A stretch of 64,000 nucleotides of DNA, taken from positions 24,834,001-24,898,000 of the forward strand of contig NC_084592.1 in assembly GCF_033807715.1 (NCBI RefSeq), written 5' to 3'. Below are positions 1-12,421 of the stretch, piece by piece. The first letter of the stretch is position 1. Each line of letters begins with the position of its first letter. The notes beneath the pieces were generated by a model that did not search any database, was not told the DNA's origin, and worked only from the letters and a program-made list of their open reading frames with translations. This DNA comes from Cololabis saira. Taxonomy: Eukaryota > Chordata > Actinopteri > Beloniformes > Belonidae. A program made the position numbers and the translations under genes.

Positions 1-2860
1 AGAAAGAGAGAAGAAATGCTTTTTTTCTAATTTAAGACAATAATGAATGCAAAATACCCATGGTATAAGTTTTATATATGGATCAAAACATGTCCCCAGG
101 CAAGGTTTAACAACGAATGCTGAAATTACCAATATTACATTAGCCCCTGTAGAGAAAAGGAACTACAGCTGTCCTGTTTGTCTCCGGTGAGTACTTGAAC
201 CACTTCCAAGTCTTCACAGGGCATCTTGCCAGGTAATACTTCTATCTGCGTACAGCAGGTAGCGAGGGCTGCTGGTGACATGGTGTGCATCAGCTCGTGC
301 AGAGACACTCAGGCTGTGACATGATGATGTTACACAATCAAGCTTGAAACAAGGACAAGACCTGGTGATGTTTTTTTTTTCTTCCTGTCTTTAGATTTAG
401 TTCTCAGTGAGTGGAAACAGGCCCTATGAGGAATTTTGCAACAACATAATTGAATAATATGGAAATATCATTATGGGTAAAGGTTTTTAAAAGTTTTCCA
501 AAAAAGAAAAATCAGAAATTCACCAATTTAGATTTCAGACAAAAAAAAAAACTTGTATAAAGACTGTTATTTCTAGGAGTTTCTGTTTGGTGTGTCTACC
601 TTTGTCATGAACTGTACCTCCAACCCAAAGTTAAGAGGATGAAATACATAGATGGAAACTTGGACTAACATGTAAATGAGATTTGCTGTATCCTCATAAG
701 TAATTTATTCTTCACTGGTGCGGAGCTGTCCGTCACAGAATCAGCTTCTTCACATCTTCCCTCCTTCACAGCGGCACTTGGCAGCTTTCCGCCTTTCCTG
801 GGCCAAACTGTGTTTGACTGGGCTCCACATGACAGATACAGCATCCTTGCTTTTATAAGGGAACAAGTGAAGAGGGGGGGGGGGGGATTGAATGCCAGGG
901 GCATGACTTTTTGTCATTTTTTTTTTGTATTGCTTTCTCAAAATTATGGTAAAGGTCATAAATGTATGGATTCACTTGAAATATTCTTCTTTAGCTTTGT
1001 CAGTGGTTTCCCGTTTGCACATATTTTAGAGTTTGAGAGGAATTGGCTGAGATCAGAATAGATTGAAGGCACTCATCTCTGAAAGTCGAGGAACTATTTG
1101 AAAATGTTTTTGCTCTGTCAGCCTTCTTGTAATTTGTAAATCCTGAATCTCCCCCAAATGGATCATTGTACACAAATAACCACATCCTGAGTAAATCTGC
1201 AAATATTGGAGAATAAAGAACCCATTAAAAGTTACATGCCAGTGCTGGATGCTCCTTTATCTTATCACAACCGGTCCATAAAGAACAGATAAATAATGAA
1301 TAGTAAAAATGATGTAGCAACACACACACAAAAACAAAAACAAGAAGCTGGAGAGTTAATGGATAATTCTGAAAAATGTGGATACGAGTCAGTGGATGAA
1401 GCTGCTTCTCTCCCCTTTTTTTAAGAATAAAGCAGATCATAAACAGACTAGATCCGCTGGCTCAGTGTGAGCTTATCTTCAGATGGCCTTGAGCAGAAAA
1501 GCTGCGCTATAGAAAATTTGAGCACAAAAGCAATGACTTCTTTGCGGCTGTCTTTGCCGTAATGACAGCCTGATGCTGTTGCGAATGTCAGCCACTGCAT
1601 TTATACATATTCACACATAGATGTGCACGCTGAGAGACAGTCCCCACCGTGCCTGTGCTGTTTGTCTGTTATACATTTCTCCATAATCACGGAGAAAAAC
1701 TATTTTCAGAGAAGACATCATTGTTGCTACAGTTATCATTTATCTCTCTGCACAAAGTAATCCGCATTACTGGGATGTTGTCTTCCAGCTTGTTCAAGGA
1801 TAATGAATGTAAAACTGCTTTGTAAAGTCAAAGGAGTCACTTTTATTGTCTTTAAATATCATAATAATGAGAAAACAATGCTGTTCATTGGTTCACTTCT
1901 GTTACCAATTGTATAAGATTAGATCTATGCTATCTATATTATCTATATCTATATATCAGCTTTGTTATTACAAGTATAGTATTATGTGATGATTAACTCT
2001 TAAAGAAGTTTTTATAAGATATTTCCAAATAGGTGAGAACTGCTGTTTTCAGCTTAAGTTCTGGTATTGTTAGCGGCAAACTGGGAATTGATCATTATTT
2101 TACTGGGTGTGGAGAAGATGATGTGATTTGTCTGCAAGGAACAATATTCCAAATGTTTTTCAGTGTGATGCATTAGGAATAGATAATAGATTTTTCCTCA
2201 AAACCATTACACTGCAAACAGATCACAGAGACAACCAGTGGATGGCCAGTGCCATTTAAAGAAGTAGATTAAGTCTTGGTACATGCCACTTAGATGTTAT
2301 GTAATTTGAATGTAGATTTAAGCCAGTTTTAACATCTGTTATTTGAAACTTCTCAACATGCAATGGCTCTGAACCAACAGTTGAAAAAACAGGGAAATAA
2401 AAGGAAATCTGGAATTGATTAAGATAAATTATATTTGCACACTTTGCCATCAATTTGGCTCAAGAGAACTGAAATCTCTGGACTGTTTCAGCTGTGATGT
2501 GGCCTTGCCGCCCCACTCAACCACCCCCCCACCCTGACATGAACCTGCGTCCTCGGAATTAAACAGTCTCAACAGAGACCTTGGCTCAGAGTTTGACTTC
2601 CTTTGCTCGATCACCACATTAAATAAAATGATTGTACTTCTTCGGTTTCTATAGCAACAGTTTCCTCTCATATCTTCAGGTTGCTGAACAATGCAGCCAG
2701 GAAGAGCTGCACCAACAACCATATCAGCACAGTTTGATTAAATCATAGTGACTAATTTCATGTACAATGACATTTTTTACATGGGGTCTGCTGATATGGA
2801 ATTTTAATTAAGCTTTACAGGCTTGTGAGAGATACTCACCTGGATAGTTGTGGACAATTG
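1..2860. other. Non-coding stretch, no gene recognised
   Basis: Both strands were read and no conserved protein, RNA gene or clear transposon was found. The sequence is AT-rich with a short G run near 876-887. It is upstream of htr1f and could be intergenic or an intron of the htr1f transcript; the sequence alone does not decide. Confidence 0.5.
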
Positions 2861-3164
2861 TAAGAGATTATGCGACGGACAAAAAAAATATTTTTTTGTG
2901 AAAAATGAGAGGGATTTATTGGTTAAGCCATCCAAATGGCCCATAGAAGAATAAAGTCAACAAACTTCCAGAGTACATATCAGGAATACAAATCGTTAAA
3001 GTTAAACTGTTTAGTTGCAACACACAGTTTTTTAACAAGTTGAATGCCCCTTCTTCTTAAATAGGCCGTGGTCCTAACTGCTCATAATTGGGGTAAACCA
3101 GTATACATTTTATAGTTGGAGCCGACTGACATTTCTTTTCTCTTCACGTTTTTTCTGACTTTTT

Positions 3165-3740
3165 TCCACTAGTATTGCATTTGGCTAACATCAGTGTCAC
3201 TACTGGCAACATGAAGCGATGCCTGGACAACGCAGAGGTTTCAAAGGCAGTCCAACTCTTCCAGGATGCCACATTATGATGTGCCATAGCCAGAATGCTT
3301 CTTATGTGTCACAGCACAGTCTCAAGACCATGGAGGAGATTCCAGTAGACAGGCCGTTACTCTAGGAGAGCTGGACAAGGCTGTAAAAGGTCTTTTACCC
3401 ATCTGCAGGTGCTGTACTTTCTCCTTTGTGCAAGGATGAACAGAGCAGTGCACTACAATTGAAAATGGCATTCCCCATAAAACAACACAGAGTGGTGCCC
3501 TGTGCTTTTGAGATGAGAGCAGGGTCCCCTGCAGTACATGTGAAAGATGTGAAAGAGTCTGGAGAAGCCATGGAGAACACTATGCTGCCCATAGCATATT
3601 TCGCACACACAGATCCAATGGCACCCCTTACTGCCATTAGGTACCAGAATTAAATCCCTGGACCCATTGTCAGACCCTGCGTTGGTGTATTTGGTCCTGG
3701 GTTCTTCCTAGTATACAATAGTGCTCACTGTATTGCATTA
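3165..3740 (+). pseudogene. Decayed Tc1/mariner-type transposase remnant
   Basis: Read on the plus strand, this follows the nucleotide pattern of a Tc1-like transposase common in teleosts. An N-terminal helix-turn-helix part is visible around 3180-3420 (remains of an arginine-rich tryptophan helix and of the Gln-Glu-Thr-Gly-Ser turn). A block corresponding to the catalytic core follows around 3540-3720. Large parts between them are missing or scrambled and no long frame survives. It is a dead transposon, not a host gene. Family assignment rests on remembered consensus features and needs an alignment. Confidence 0.6.
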
Positions 3741-3938
3741 TTGAATTGAGGACTCTAACAAGGTGCCTAGCAAAATAGAATTGGTGTCAATTCCCCGCCC
3801 TCCAAAGGTTTACCAGTTGCGGCATGATACAGGCGTTAATCAAAAATCAAAAAAATTAAAACAAATGCGCATTTGGTATTAATTAGAAACTGAAAAATTA
3901 GATGCAGACTACTAAATATACAATCATTAATTTCCAAG

Positions 3939-4279
3939 TGTCAAGGTTGACATTCCCCCCAGCCTTCAGTTTCTGTCTTGCCCCGCCTGTTTCCCATCTG
4001 CCCTGATTGTGTCTGCACCTGTGTCTCGTCATGTTTCGTTATCCCCTCAGTATATCTGGTCTTGTCATTCCTTGGTTCCCTGTCGGTCCGCACTGTTTCT
4101 TCCCTCTGTGTTCCTGAGTCCAGTTTTGATCCCTGTGATGTCTTTAGTTTCTGGATCCTGCTCAGCAGCGCTTTTAGTTCTTTGTTTTTGGGTAAATAAA
4201 CCCTTTTGTTGAGAACTCCTGCCTCCGGCCTCCTACTCTGCTCTCCTGCGCTTGGGTCCTCAACAACCACATCACAACA
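3939..4279 (+). mobile_element. Solo LTR of an LTR retrotransposon
   Basis: A 341-bp unit begins TGTCAAGG and ends CACAACA, the usual TG...CA termini of an LTR. It is flanked on both sides by the same five bases, CCAAG (3934-3938 and 4280-4284), the expected target duplication. An AATAAA signal lies inside at 4195-4200, which fixes the plus orientation. No internal gag or pol lies beside it, so this is a solo LTR left by recombination between two LTRs. The superfamily cannot be told from the LTR alone. Confidence 0.75.
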
Positions 4280-4284
4280 CCAAG

Positions 4285-4443
4285 TCTCTATTAGTAATCA
4301 ATCTAATTACAGAGACCAGGAGTGATATTTTCTGTTTAACAGAAACGTGGCTACAGGAGGAAGAGTATGTTAGTTCAAATGAATCGACTCCGCCCGGCTA
4401 CTTAAATCATCATATTCCCCCCTATGGGGGCCATACCACCTAG
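4285..4443 (+). pseudogene. LINE endonuclease fragment
   Basis: The plus frame encodes a short stretch with Asp-Ile-Phe-Cys-Leu-Thr-Glu-Thr-Trp-Leu. This is the hallmark second motif of the apurinic-type endonuclease of non-LTR retrotransposons, where the Glu is catalytic. Only about 50 residues remain before a stop. The solo LTR abuts it directly upstream. Confidence 0.65.
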
Positions 4444-4872
4444 TGAGTAGGATTTTGAGTTGCTGCAATTAAATTTCAGCACAGTAGACTAGCCTGCTGC
4501 ATCATTCTTTCACTAAGATGTAAAGGGTGTCTTTGAATCTACTCCTCTGTAGGTTGATTATATTTCCATCAAATGATCTGGCAACCTTGTGTTCATAAAA
4601 CAAAACCCAGTCCAAATCAGTATAGATATTCAGCAGAATTTATTTCCTCAGGGAAATCTGATGTGTTCTCCAAGTGTTCCCTTAATTTATTTGAGCAGTG
4701 TACATTAACCATATGCTAATATTTGATTACCCACATTGGATTATGGGGGTAAAGAAAATGGATGGATGGATATACTGTTTCTCAGGAAGTTAGAATAATT
4801 TCCTTGTCAGAAATTGGAAACATTCCTCATTTACTTTACAACCATCTCATGGGAAGAGTTAAAAATAGTTTT

Positions 4873-4876
<4 letters not shown>

Positions 4877-4909
<33 letters not shown>
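4877..4909. repeat. (CA)n microsatellite
   Basis: About 16 uninterrupted CA units. Confidence 0.95.
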
Positions 4910-4912
<3 letters not shown>

Positions 4913-5616
4913 TATCGTTCATTTTGCCATCACAAAATAAATTATATTGATGGGGGGGGGAAATCTAAGCAAACCATTTCCAAGCAATTTAAATGGCCAC
5001 CACAGTGTAATGTCATGTGCTTCATTTAGTTAATCCAACAATAAACCCACACCGATAAAAAGTAATTTCCTCAGCACCATGCATGCACGTGTCTGTCAAA
5101 GTCCAGACTTCAACATATCGTTCTACTGCACGGCTGTCACTTGAAATACGGAAGGTTTATTATTTATATGGAGAGAGAGGTGTAGGACAAATTTGGACTC
5201 CCGGAATGCTGGATTTAAAAAATATCCTGAGTTTGTTTACTGTATATGTGAAAGAAAAGTTGTACTTAAATATAATGCCTACTTGGCTGATTTTGCTTTT
5301 CATCGCTCAAAAATGGAATGAGAGACTATCTCCTACTTTGCAATTCAGTGAAAAGCCATCCGCTGACCAATCAAAGCATACTGGGCTTTTCAAACATGGG
5401 CCTTAATGAGACAGAAGTTAAAACAAAGTATAAAGTGTAAAAGCACTTTACAGTTCAACAATAGAGCATGTAAAGCTATTCTATCAGAAGCCGAAATAGA
5501 TTGTTAAATGTAAATAAACCTAATATGAGGTGCTTAAGTATGTTTTCTTCTTCTTTTTTATCTCTTCAGCCTTATTCATCGTCCTTTTCATCCTTGTTAA
5601 CCTCTCTTTTCTCCAG

Positions 5617-5722
5617 GTGCTGAGTGACGATGTGATGGCAGATCTAGCAGGCAGCACAGATGTGAGCGGACGGCCTGCTCCAATCTGAACCAACTGGAAC
5701 CAACAAGTTTGACTGTAGACAG
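5617..5722 (+). other. htr1f: Candidate 5' untranslated exon of htr1f
   Basis: A pyrimidine-rich tract ending CTCCAG (5611-5616) precedes a 106-base block that ends ACAG before GTATTA, so it has the form of an internal exon. It has no long frame but holds an ATG followed at once by a stop and a second short upstream frame of about 17 codons. It lies upstream of the htr1f coding exon, where HTR1 genes often have non-coding exons. This is inference from splice signals only. Confidence 0.3.
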
Positions 5723-6139
5723 GTATTACTGCATTGAATTAAATAGTTTCATTATTTGAAGAAACATATTTTTTTTCAATCCTTTAACTTTAAAAGCATG
5801 TTCTCAAAAAGACGTACTTTTTTCATTCACTCATGTTGCTCTCGTCATTTTACTGTATATCTAATCAGGGCCGGTTCTAGAAAATGATGACTAGAGGTGC
5901 ATTTCAGATCAGAGGGGGTGCACATGCCTGGCACGTTATTTAACACTAAATTATGCATTTTCCCATAATTTCAAGCGGAATAATAATAGCAAAACAACAA
6001 TATTTGAAGTGTATTTCAAGTGCTATATCGCTGCAGAACAAAGAAAATGCTACATTTAGTCTGGACTACCTCACCCATCAGACAATCTAGCAACAGAAAA
6101 TAAAACATAGCAACAAAAATAAATGTAACCATAAATATA

Positions 6140-6482
6140 CAAGACTGTCTCAGAAAATTATTTTCTGTAATGCAAAAATGTCATACATTCTGGGTTCATT
6201 ACAAATCAACTGAAATATTGCAAGCCTTTTATTATTTTAATATTGCTGATCATGGCTTACAGCTTAAGAAAACTCAAATATCCTATCTCAAAAAATTAGA
6301 ATATTCTGGGAATCTTAATCTTAAACTGTAAGCCATAATCAGCAATATTAAAATAATAAAAGGCTTGTAATATGTCAGTTGATTTGTAATGAATCCAGAA
6401 TGTATGACTTTTTTTTTTTTAATTGCATTACAGAAAAATAAAGGACTTTATCACAATATTCAAATTTTCTGAGACAGTCCTG
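6140..6482. mobile_element. Palindromic Tc1/mariner-type MITE
   Basis: The element is one long imperfect palindrome of 343 bases whose halves mirror each other, for example the AATATTAAAATAATAAAAGG arm and its complement. The ends read AGACTGTCTCAGAAAATT, and its complement is at the other end. It is bounded by TA on each side (6138-6139, 6483-6484), the Tc1/mariner target. It has no coding capacity and sits inside the surrounding hAT element. Confidence 0.8.
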
Positions 6483-6611
6483 TAAACTTGCTTGCGTCGT
6501 TGTGCTTGAACCACTTCCGAATATCCACGGTTACTTTGTGTTAACGGAGCAGCAGAGAGCAGCGTCTTGCTGGTGCAGGAAACTGCTGGACGCAGATGAG
6601 TGACGGACACT

Positions 6612-6722
6612 GATTTATGGTTCCGCGGGGCACCAACGCAGAGCTTACGGCGTAGGATACACGGTGACGCGAACGTATGGTGCGCGTCGCCGCGTATCCT
6701 ACGCCGTAGGCTACGCCGTCGA
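6612..6722. repeat. GC-rich foldback repeat, copy 1
   Basis: It begins with TGATTTATGGTTCCGCG and contains arms TACGGCGTAGGATAC and its complement around a CpG-rich centre. Related copies lie at about 43573-43657, 58700-58790 and 62087-62153. Confidence 0.7.
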
Positions 6723-6851
6723 TTTGTCAGTTTCCTTTTCGTCTTTTCAACTGAGCATGCAAACACATAAACTGAGGGTGCAATGCATGCTTTTGCACCC
6801 TCGTAGACCCGGGCCTGTATCTAATGCATCTCTTTCTATTTTGTTTGCAGC

Positions 6852-8045
6852 ATGGATTTCCCCAACTGGACTGAAGGAGTGTTTGCCACAAACAGCAGTT
6901 ATGATTCATATGTGACTGCTAACCTGCCACCCAGTAAAATCCTTCTTACCGTGACCCTTTCTGTGGTTACCATCCTGACTACATTTTTCAACTGCCTGGT
7001 GATCACAGCTATCGCCGTCACGAGGAAGTTACACCACCCAGCCAACTACCTCATCTGCTCATTAGCTGTGACCGACCTGCTAGTGGCTGTGCTGGTCATG
7101 CCCTTCAGCATCATCTACATCCAGATGGAGAGATGGGTCTTGGGTGAGGTGGTGTGTACCATCTTTTTAAGTGTGGATATAACCTGCTGCACATGCTCCA
7201 TCCTTCACCTTGCCGCGATCGCCATTGACCGTTACCGGGCCATAACTGACGCTGTGGAGTACTCTCGCAAGCGTACTGGGGCCATGGCCGGTGCAATGGT
7301 AGCAGTAGTTTGGTTCTTGTCCATCCTCATCTCCCTTCCTCCTCTGCTGTGGCGGCACTACAGCACGGATGCAGAGCATGAAGACCAATGCATCATCATC
7401 CACCATCACATGGCCTTCACCCTTTATTCCACACTTGGAGCCTTTTACATTCCGCTGCTGCTCATTCTCATTCTTTACTATAAAATCTACCAGGCTGCTC
7501 AGACCCTCTATATGCGCAGGGAGGCTAGCAGGGCTAGCCGTCACTCATGCATGACCAATGGGAGTATGATTCCTTCATCTTACCCTGCTGGAGATGGTGA
7601 TGCAGATTGTGGGCCTCAAAGTCCAGAGCCCATAAGCCCTCGAGAAAAGTCTTTATCTGACCCCTCCACTGAGGAAACTCCTCGTGAACTGGCCCGCGTA
7701 TCAAGAAAACCTTTGCAGAACAAGTCACGCAGACATGAGTCAACGAGTGAGTCTCGCAGGAGCCAGTTCTACCAAGGACCCCGGATCTCAGGCGCACGGG
7801 AGCGAAAGGCGGCATCCACGTTGGGGTTGATAATTGGAGCTTTTGTCATCTGTTGGCTGCCATTTTTTGTCAAAGAGGTGATTGTGAACACCTGCGGTTC
7901 TTGCAGCACTTCAGTGGAAATGGCTGACTTCCTTACATGGTTGGGCTACCTTAACTCTCTGATCAACCCCCTCATCTACACTATTTTTAATGAGGACTTC
8001 AAAAAAGCCTTCCAACGACTCGTTAGATGCAGTCAGTACCTCTGA
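6852..8045 (+). CDS. htr1f: 5-hydroxytryptamine receptor 1F-like GPCR
   Basis: This is a 397-residue class A receptor for serotonin at the plasma membrane; the 5-HT1 family couples through Gi/o to lower cAMP. Seven membrane helices are visible. Asp109 in LSVDITCCT (helix 3) is the amine-binding residue, DRY is at 126-128, and Cys102 and Cys180 form the usual disulfide. CWLP (334-337) lies in helix 6 and NPLIY (372-376) in helix 7. N-terminal Asn-X-Ser/Thr sites are at 5 and 14. The segment DRYRAITDAVEY and the MDF start favour 1F over 1E. The third inner loop (about 211-318) makes it some 30 residues longer than the mammalian protein. The ATG lies one base after a strong acceptor (TTTGTTTGCAG), so upstream exons should be non-coding. 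Confidence 0.93.
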   Translation: MDFPNWTEGVFATNSSYDSYVTANLPPSKILLTVTLSVVTILTTFFNCLVITAIAVTRKLHHPANYLICSLAVTDLLVAVLVMPFSIIYIQMERWVLGEVVCTIFLSVDITCCTCSILHLAAIAIDRYRAITDAVEYSRKRTGAMAGAMVAVVWFLSILISLPPLLWRHYSTDAEHEDQCIIIHHHMAFTLYSTLGAFYIPLLLILILYYKIYQAAQTLYMRREASRASRHSCMTNGSMIPSSYPAGDGDADCGPQSPEPISPREKSLSDPSTEETPRELARVSRKPLQNKSRRHESTSESRRSQFYQGPRISGARERKAASTLGLIIGAFVICWLPFFVKEVIVNTCGSCSTSVEMADFLTWLGYLNSLINPLIYTIFNEDFKKAFQRLVRCSQYL

Positions 8046-8990
8046 TAGTTAGTTCTGCATAGCCGAACTCAAACACCATTAAACATACATGGAGAGGGAA
8101 CAAAACTATTGGCTTAAGGTCAGAGCATGCTGATCAAATGTGCCTGAGACAGAACAATCTCAAAGAGGAAAAGAAGTGACACCCACTGACCATTTGAACA
8201 GCTTAAATGGATTCAGCTCAGCAGTGAACTCTTCAGTAAAGTTCCACATTGTAATCCCAAGCTGTAAAGTTTATAGAACAGCCTAAGATCTCCTAGATGT
8301 TCATTGCTATGCGCTGAAGAGACATTGACATGTTGGTTTTGTGAAAATGGGTCCTTGCTGATCTCTTTGAGCTCTGGATTCTGAGCACTGGGGTCAGCCC
8401 CATTTAAAGGTCTTGAAATAGCTGACCATTATGTATGTTCCATCTAATGACTTTTTTTTTCTTCTGTCGGGTCAACGCTGCTGGTCAAACTGTGGAGCTT
8501 GTGTAAATTACCACATCAAGTTGTTATTTCATGTGGCCATGTCATTGCAGAAGGTGACTTGCTGTCACTCACCGTCAGAATATTCATTAGCAGAAGTAGC
8601 TGTTGTAAATAATGGTGTCAGTCCTGCGAAACATCCCAACAGCATTGATATACACCACACTACATTTGACTCAAGCTTTTTTGCTAGATAATGTTGATGA
8701 GGATATTTTCTGGTTTCAATTCTTTGCCAGTCTGAAAGTGGTGAAGAGATAAACTTCTCAACATCAAATACTTAAACAGTTAAGAATTTAGTAAAAGTCC
8801 TTAGAGAGGAAGGTGGTGGCAGCCATCTAGGGAACAAGTCCAGGCACTCATCAAAGGTTAACAGAACCAGGGTTTCCAGCTAAAAGAGTTCAGCGAGCCG
8901 TAAGTGAAGTTTCAGTAGTCATTTAGGCATAGAGCAGTCAAATAAATTTAGAATGTATGAAAAGATTGATTTTTATACCAAAATAAAGTC
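8046..8990 (+). other. htr1f: 3' untranslated region of htr1f (putative)
   Basis: No frame or repeat is evident after the htr1f stop. The first good AATAAA with a downstream T-rich tract is at 8982-8987, so the messenger may end just after it. The end is inferred. Confidence 0.4.
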
Positions 8991-9000
8991 CCCCATACTT

Positions 9001-12000
9001 CTTTCTTTTCTTTTGTTTACACAACATAAGCATTTATTGCTGGGGTATGTTTTAAAACAGGTTAATATAACTATTTTTGTTATTTGAATTGTTAGTGCAT
9101 GAGCCAGCTGTCAAAGACATGTCTGGATGAAATCTGTGCAGGAACAAATTGAAGCGTGCGAGCCTATAGAAGACTTAATTTTGTGAAATCAATGTATTGA
9201 AACAGTTCGTGCATCTGTGAGGTTTCAGATGATGTCATGATGCATTTTATGATTGAAATACAGCAACTAAGAAAAGCAACATAACTAAAGAAAAGTTCCA
9301 AAGTGAAACCGTGGCCCAGTTTGGTATAGCTCAGCAATACGAGTAAATGGTTTTAAGTTAGAGTTGTTCCAAAACTGATCAGAAATAGTAGCTGATACTG
9401 CTGAAAATAACAGTATCGTATTGGTTATTATTATAAGTCTATACACCATCCAATATGGTGTCATTTCAATCAACAACATTCCATTTTTTTTTCTTTGTTG
9501 CTCCAAAAGCCAGTCCAGGAAGTTATGCAAAACAGGAATTAAGCAAACTACTGCCTAAGTCCCCGGGTGGAGAAGATGAGGGATACACTGCAAAAATTAT
9601 TTTCTAACAGAGTAAAAGCACCTTGTTTCAAGAAAATTGAAGACTATTTTAGACTAATTTGCCAGTTTTAATAATTCTAGTCAAGAAAATGTTTTTTTTA
9701 ACCCATTGGGAGAGTTTTAGGCTTTTTTTCTAAAGGGGCCGTTTTTACAGTGTGAGCTGTGGGCCAGAGTAAGCGATCCAGCATTATGATGGGTGATAAG
9801 GTGATAAGGAAATCCCCCCGGTGCATCATGTTCATTGTGCAAGAATTCAGTTTCCACAGGTAAGATGTTGTTAGAAGTAATACAGGCAACATTATCAAGC
9901 ATTTGAGAAGTCATTGTGTGATAAATTAACAATTTATTACGTTAAAGGAGAAGAGTGACAAACCACAGCAGCAAACTGCAGTTTGCTTTTAAAAAATGGA
10001 AGAAATTCCCCAAAGAAAGCCCAAAAAAACCCAAACAGTGCAAAAACAGAGAAACTCTGGAATTCATTTTCCAAGAAGACCACTGCCTGTTAGTTGTTGA
10101 AAATGTTAGCTTTCACTGTGCAATTGAACATGTGGAGCTGCAGCAGTTCCCCAATGACTGAAATACATTTGTGAAACTGCTTTCTCCAAACAATATCAAA
10201 CTCTGCAGAAGTCTGTCTGCTGAAGGAATTGCAGACAGTTCCCTTCACTACCGACACTTTAAAAACCCAATGTCTTCAAATGTCAAAATGTAAATTTTTT
10301 TTAATTATTTTATTTACAAAAAAATATCTGTTTAATTTATTATTTAAAAAAAACGTATATTTGTAAACACACCCAGGACATCTTTGAAGATACATTTGAT
10401 ATCCAGTCAGTCAAACCTCATTTGGAGTTGGTTTCACCACAATGCAGCAGATTAAAAGCAATGTGTCCTTGGCCGCATTGTAGGATCACCTACGTTACTG
10501 ACATCTTTTTTGTAGGTAGAAAGACATTCATTTGCACAACAGTGTCATTTCAAAGTGTAAAACAAGCAACTAACAACAATATACGTTTCCCGCAAACAAG
10601 AAATCTGTTCTTCTTCTTCTATATCTGAGGATGAAGCACTTTTTAGTGCACAGTTGTCACACACAAGTAAGAAAACAGAAACTTGAAAAGGAAATAACGT
10701 ATTAAAGGCATCTTATAAATAAAAAGTATTATTATTATTTTTTTTTTTTATTATTATTTTATTATTATTATTGGATTGGAGATGCATCTGGAGACACATG
10801 TTAATGCCTGGTGTAAGCAGATGCACCTGATCATTCAAGACAGATGATAATACCAGGTCTAAACAGAGTCTATGTCTAATATGGTTGTGAGACTCCTAGA
10901 TACATTATAGGGTGGATGTTAGTTGAGCCTGAGAACGTCCCAGCCCAAAGTAATCTGAGTCAATACCAAATACTCAGCTTCCATACTAATACATCACATT
11001 TGTGTGATATCATCTTTGCATGGTGATTTCAAGTGACTTCTGCAATGTCAGTATCCATGTTATTGCTATTGCCAGCTGAAACTGCCATGAACCTCAACTG
11101 TGCACATTCACCATTGGAACAATGGCAAGGACAAAATCATCTCTGATAAACATTTAGAGCTGGCGGGCAGCTAAACTATAAGAATGCGTCTGTATGGTTC
11201 CACTGCAGTCTCTATCGAGGGTTATTTAAGTTGTAGGTCCCTCTCTTATGGAGAAAGTGTTTAAGGATATAAAATTTATATAAACACTGTGTCCATAGTC
11301 AGTATTATTTATAGATATTCACAATCTTCACAATAATTTCTAATGTTTTAATGTGTGTGGGTGTGTGTGTGTTTTTCCCGCTTACCATGAGTGATTAAAC
11401 ATCCCATCTTGCTTCACTCCCACACCATAAGTAGCAATAGGTTAATAGAACGCAAGAGTGACGAGTAGATATCCTCACTATATTACTCCCACTCAAATAC
11501 TTGGAATAGAAGTCCAATATCTTTACTGCCTTCAAGTACATCCTATGTTGATGGAAGCTATGGATGAGTCATTTATTCTGCTGGTATAATGGTGTTCAAC
11601 ATACATTTCAAAGAGTCTGAGGATGTTTTTCTGTGCGTGTGTCCCTGCCTAAATGCTCAATTATAAATGTTCAACTGCAGAAAAAACTTGTGTTTGAATG
11701 AAGAGCACGAATCAGGAAGAATAGAAATGATGTACAGCTGTCATGGAATAGGAACAAGTAGTTATAGATATTGGACGGAAAGATATTTGACTGTTACCGG
11801 TCGGGGGACTATATGACTTCACATGGTGGTTTTCATTTTCTGATGTGAGGGCGCCCCCTTGTGGCTAAGTACATTTACACACTCAAGTTGTGATGACCTG
11901 AATAAGTCCGTTTTTCAGCTTCAGCAAAGACATTCCTGAATCTGGGTATAATATGATATTGTTCATTTAGTCTTCTCAATGAAACAAATAAAAGTATTTA

Positions 12001-12060
12001 AAAGGTCCGTGTCCTTTCTGTTTCAGACATCCATCCATAATATATGTGCTCTTCTGAAAA
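9001..12060. other. Intergenic stretch, no gene recognised
   Basis: AT-rich sequence with an impure TTA microsatellite near 10730-10772. No conserved frame, RNA gene or transposon end was recognised on either strand. Confidence 0.45.
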
Positions 12061-12096
12061 AATCCAGAGAAAATATGATCCAGAATGGGGGAAAAA

Positions 12097-12099
<3 letters not shown>

Positions 12100-12172
<73 letters not shown>
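12100..12172. repeat. (CA)n microsatellite
   Basis: About 36 CA units after a short A run, followed by an interrupted TG tract. The apparent histidine/threonine or cysteine/valine frames here are only translations of the repeat. Confidence 0.97.
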
Positions 12173-12175
<3 letters not shown>

Positions 12176-12421
12176 GTATGTGTGTGTCTATATCGAAGTA
12201 TAAACCCTAGATATTTCATTCAATTCATTGTTATCTTTATTTCATTTGTTGATATGCTTCAATTTATGCACTGTAAGGCTGTTACAGTTGATTGCAGCGA
12301 TGATAAGCTGGTCCCAGGAAAGGCTGAGTCTCTGGGGAGCAAACGTGGAGGGATCATCTTCCCTTTAACCACAAAAAGCATGAGAAAATTGCTGAAATGT
12401 TTAAGAATAATGGTCCTCAAA

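Larger units (their letters stand above)
5866..6817. mobile_element. hAT-type DNA transposon with nested insertions
   Basis: Terminal inverted repeats start CAGGGCCGGTTCTAG on the left and read CAGGCCCGGGTCTACG from the right end. Perfect 8-bp target duplications TATCTAAT flank it (5858-5865 and 6818-6825), which is diagnostic of the hAT superfamily. No transposase frame survives. A Tc1-type foldback (6140-6482) and a GC-rich palindrome (6612-6722) sit inside. The right end is only 33 bases from the htr1f coding exon. Confidence 0.85.

Noticed and set aside
7167..7544. Minus-strand frame antisense to htr1f
   Set aside because: It mirrors a conserved receptor exon; no domain or splice context supports it.
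11976..12219. Frames encoding long runs of Cys-Val or His-Thr
   Set aside because: These are translations of the CA microsatellite, with no conserved flanks.
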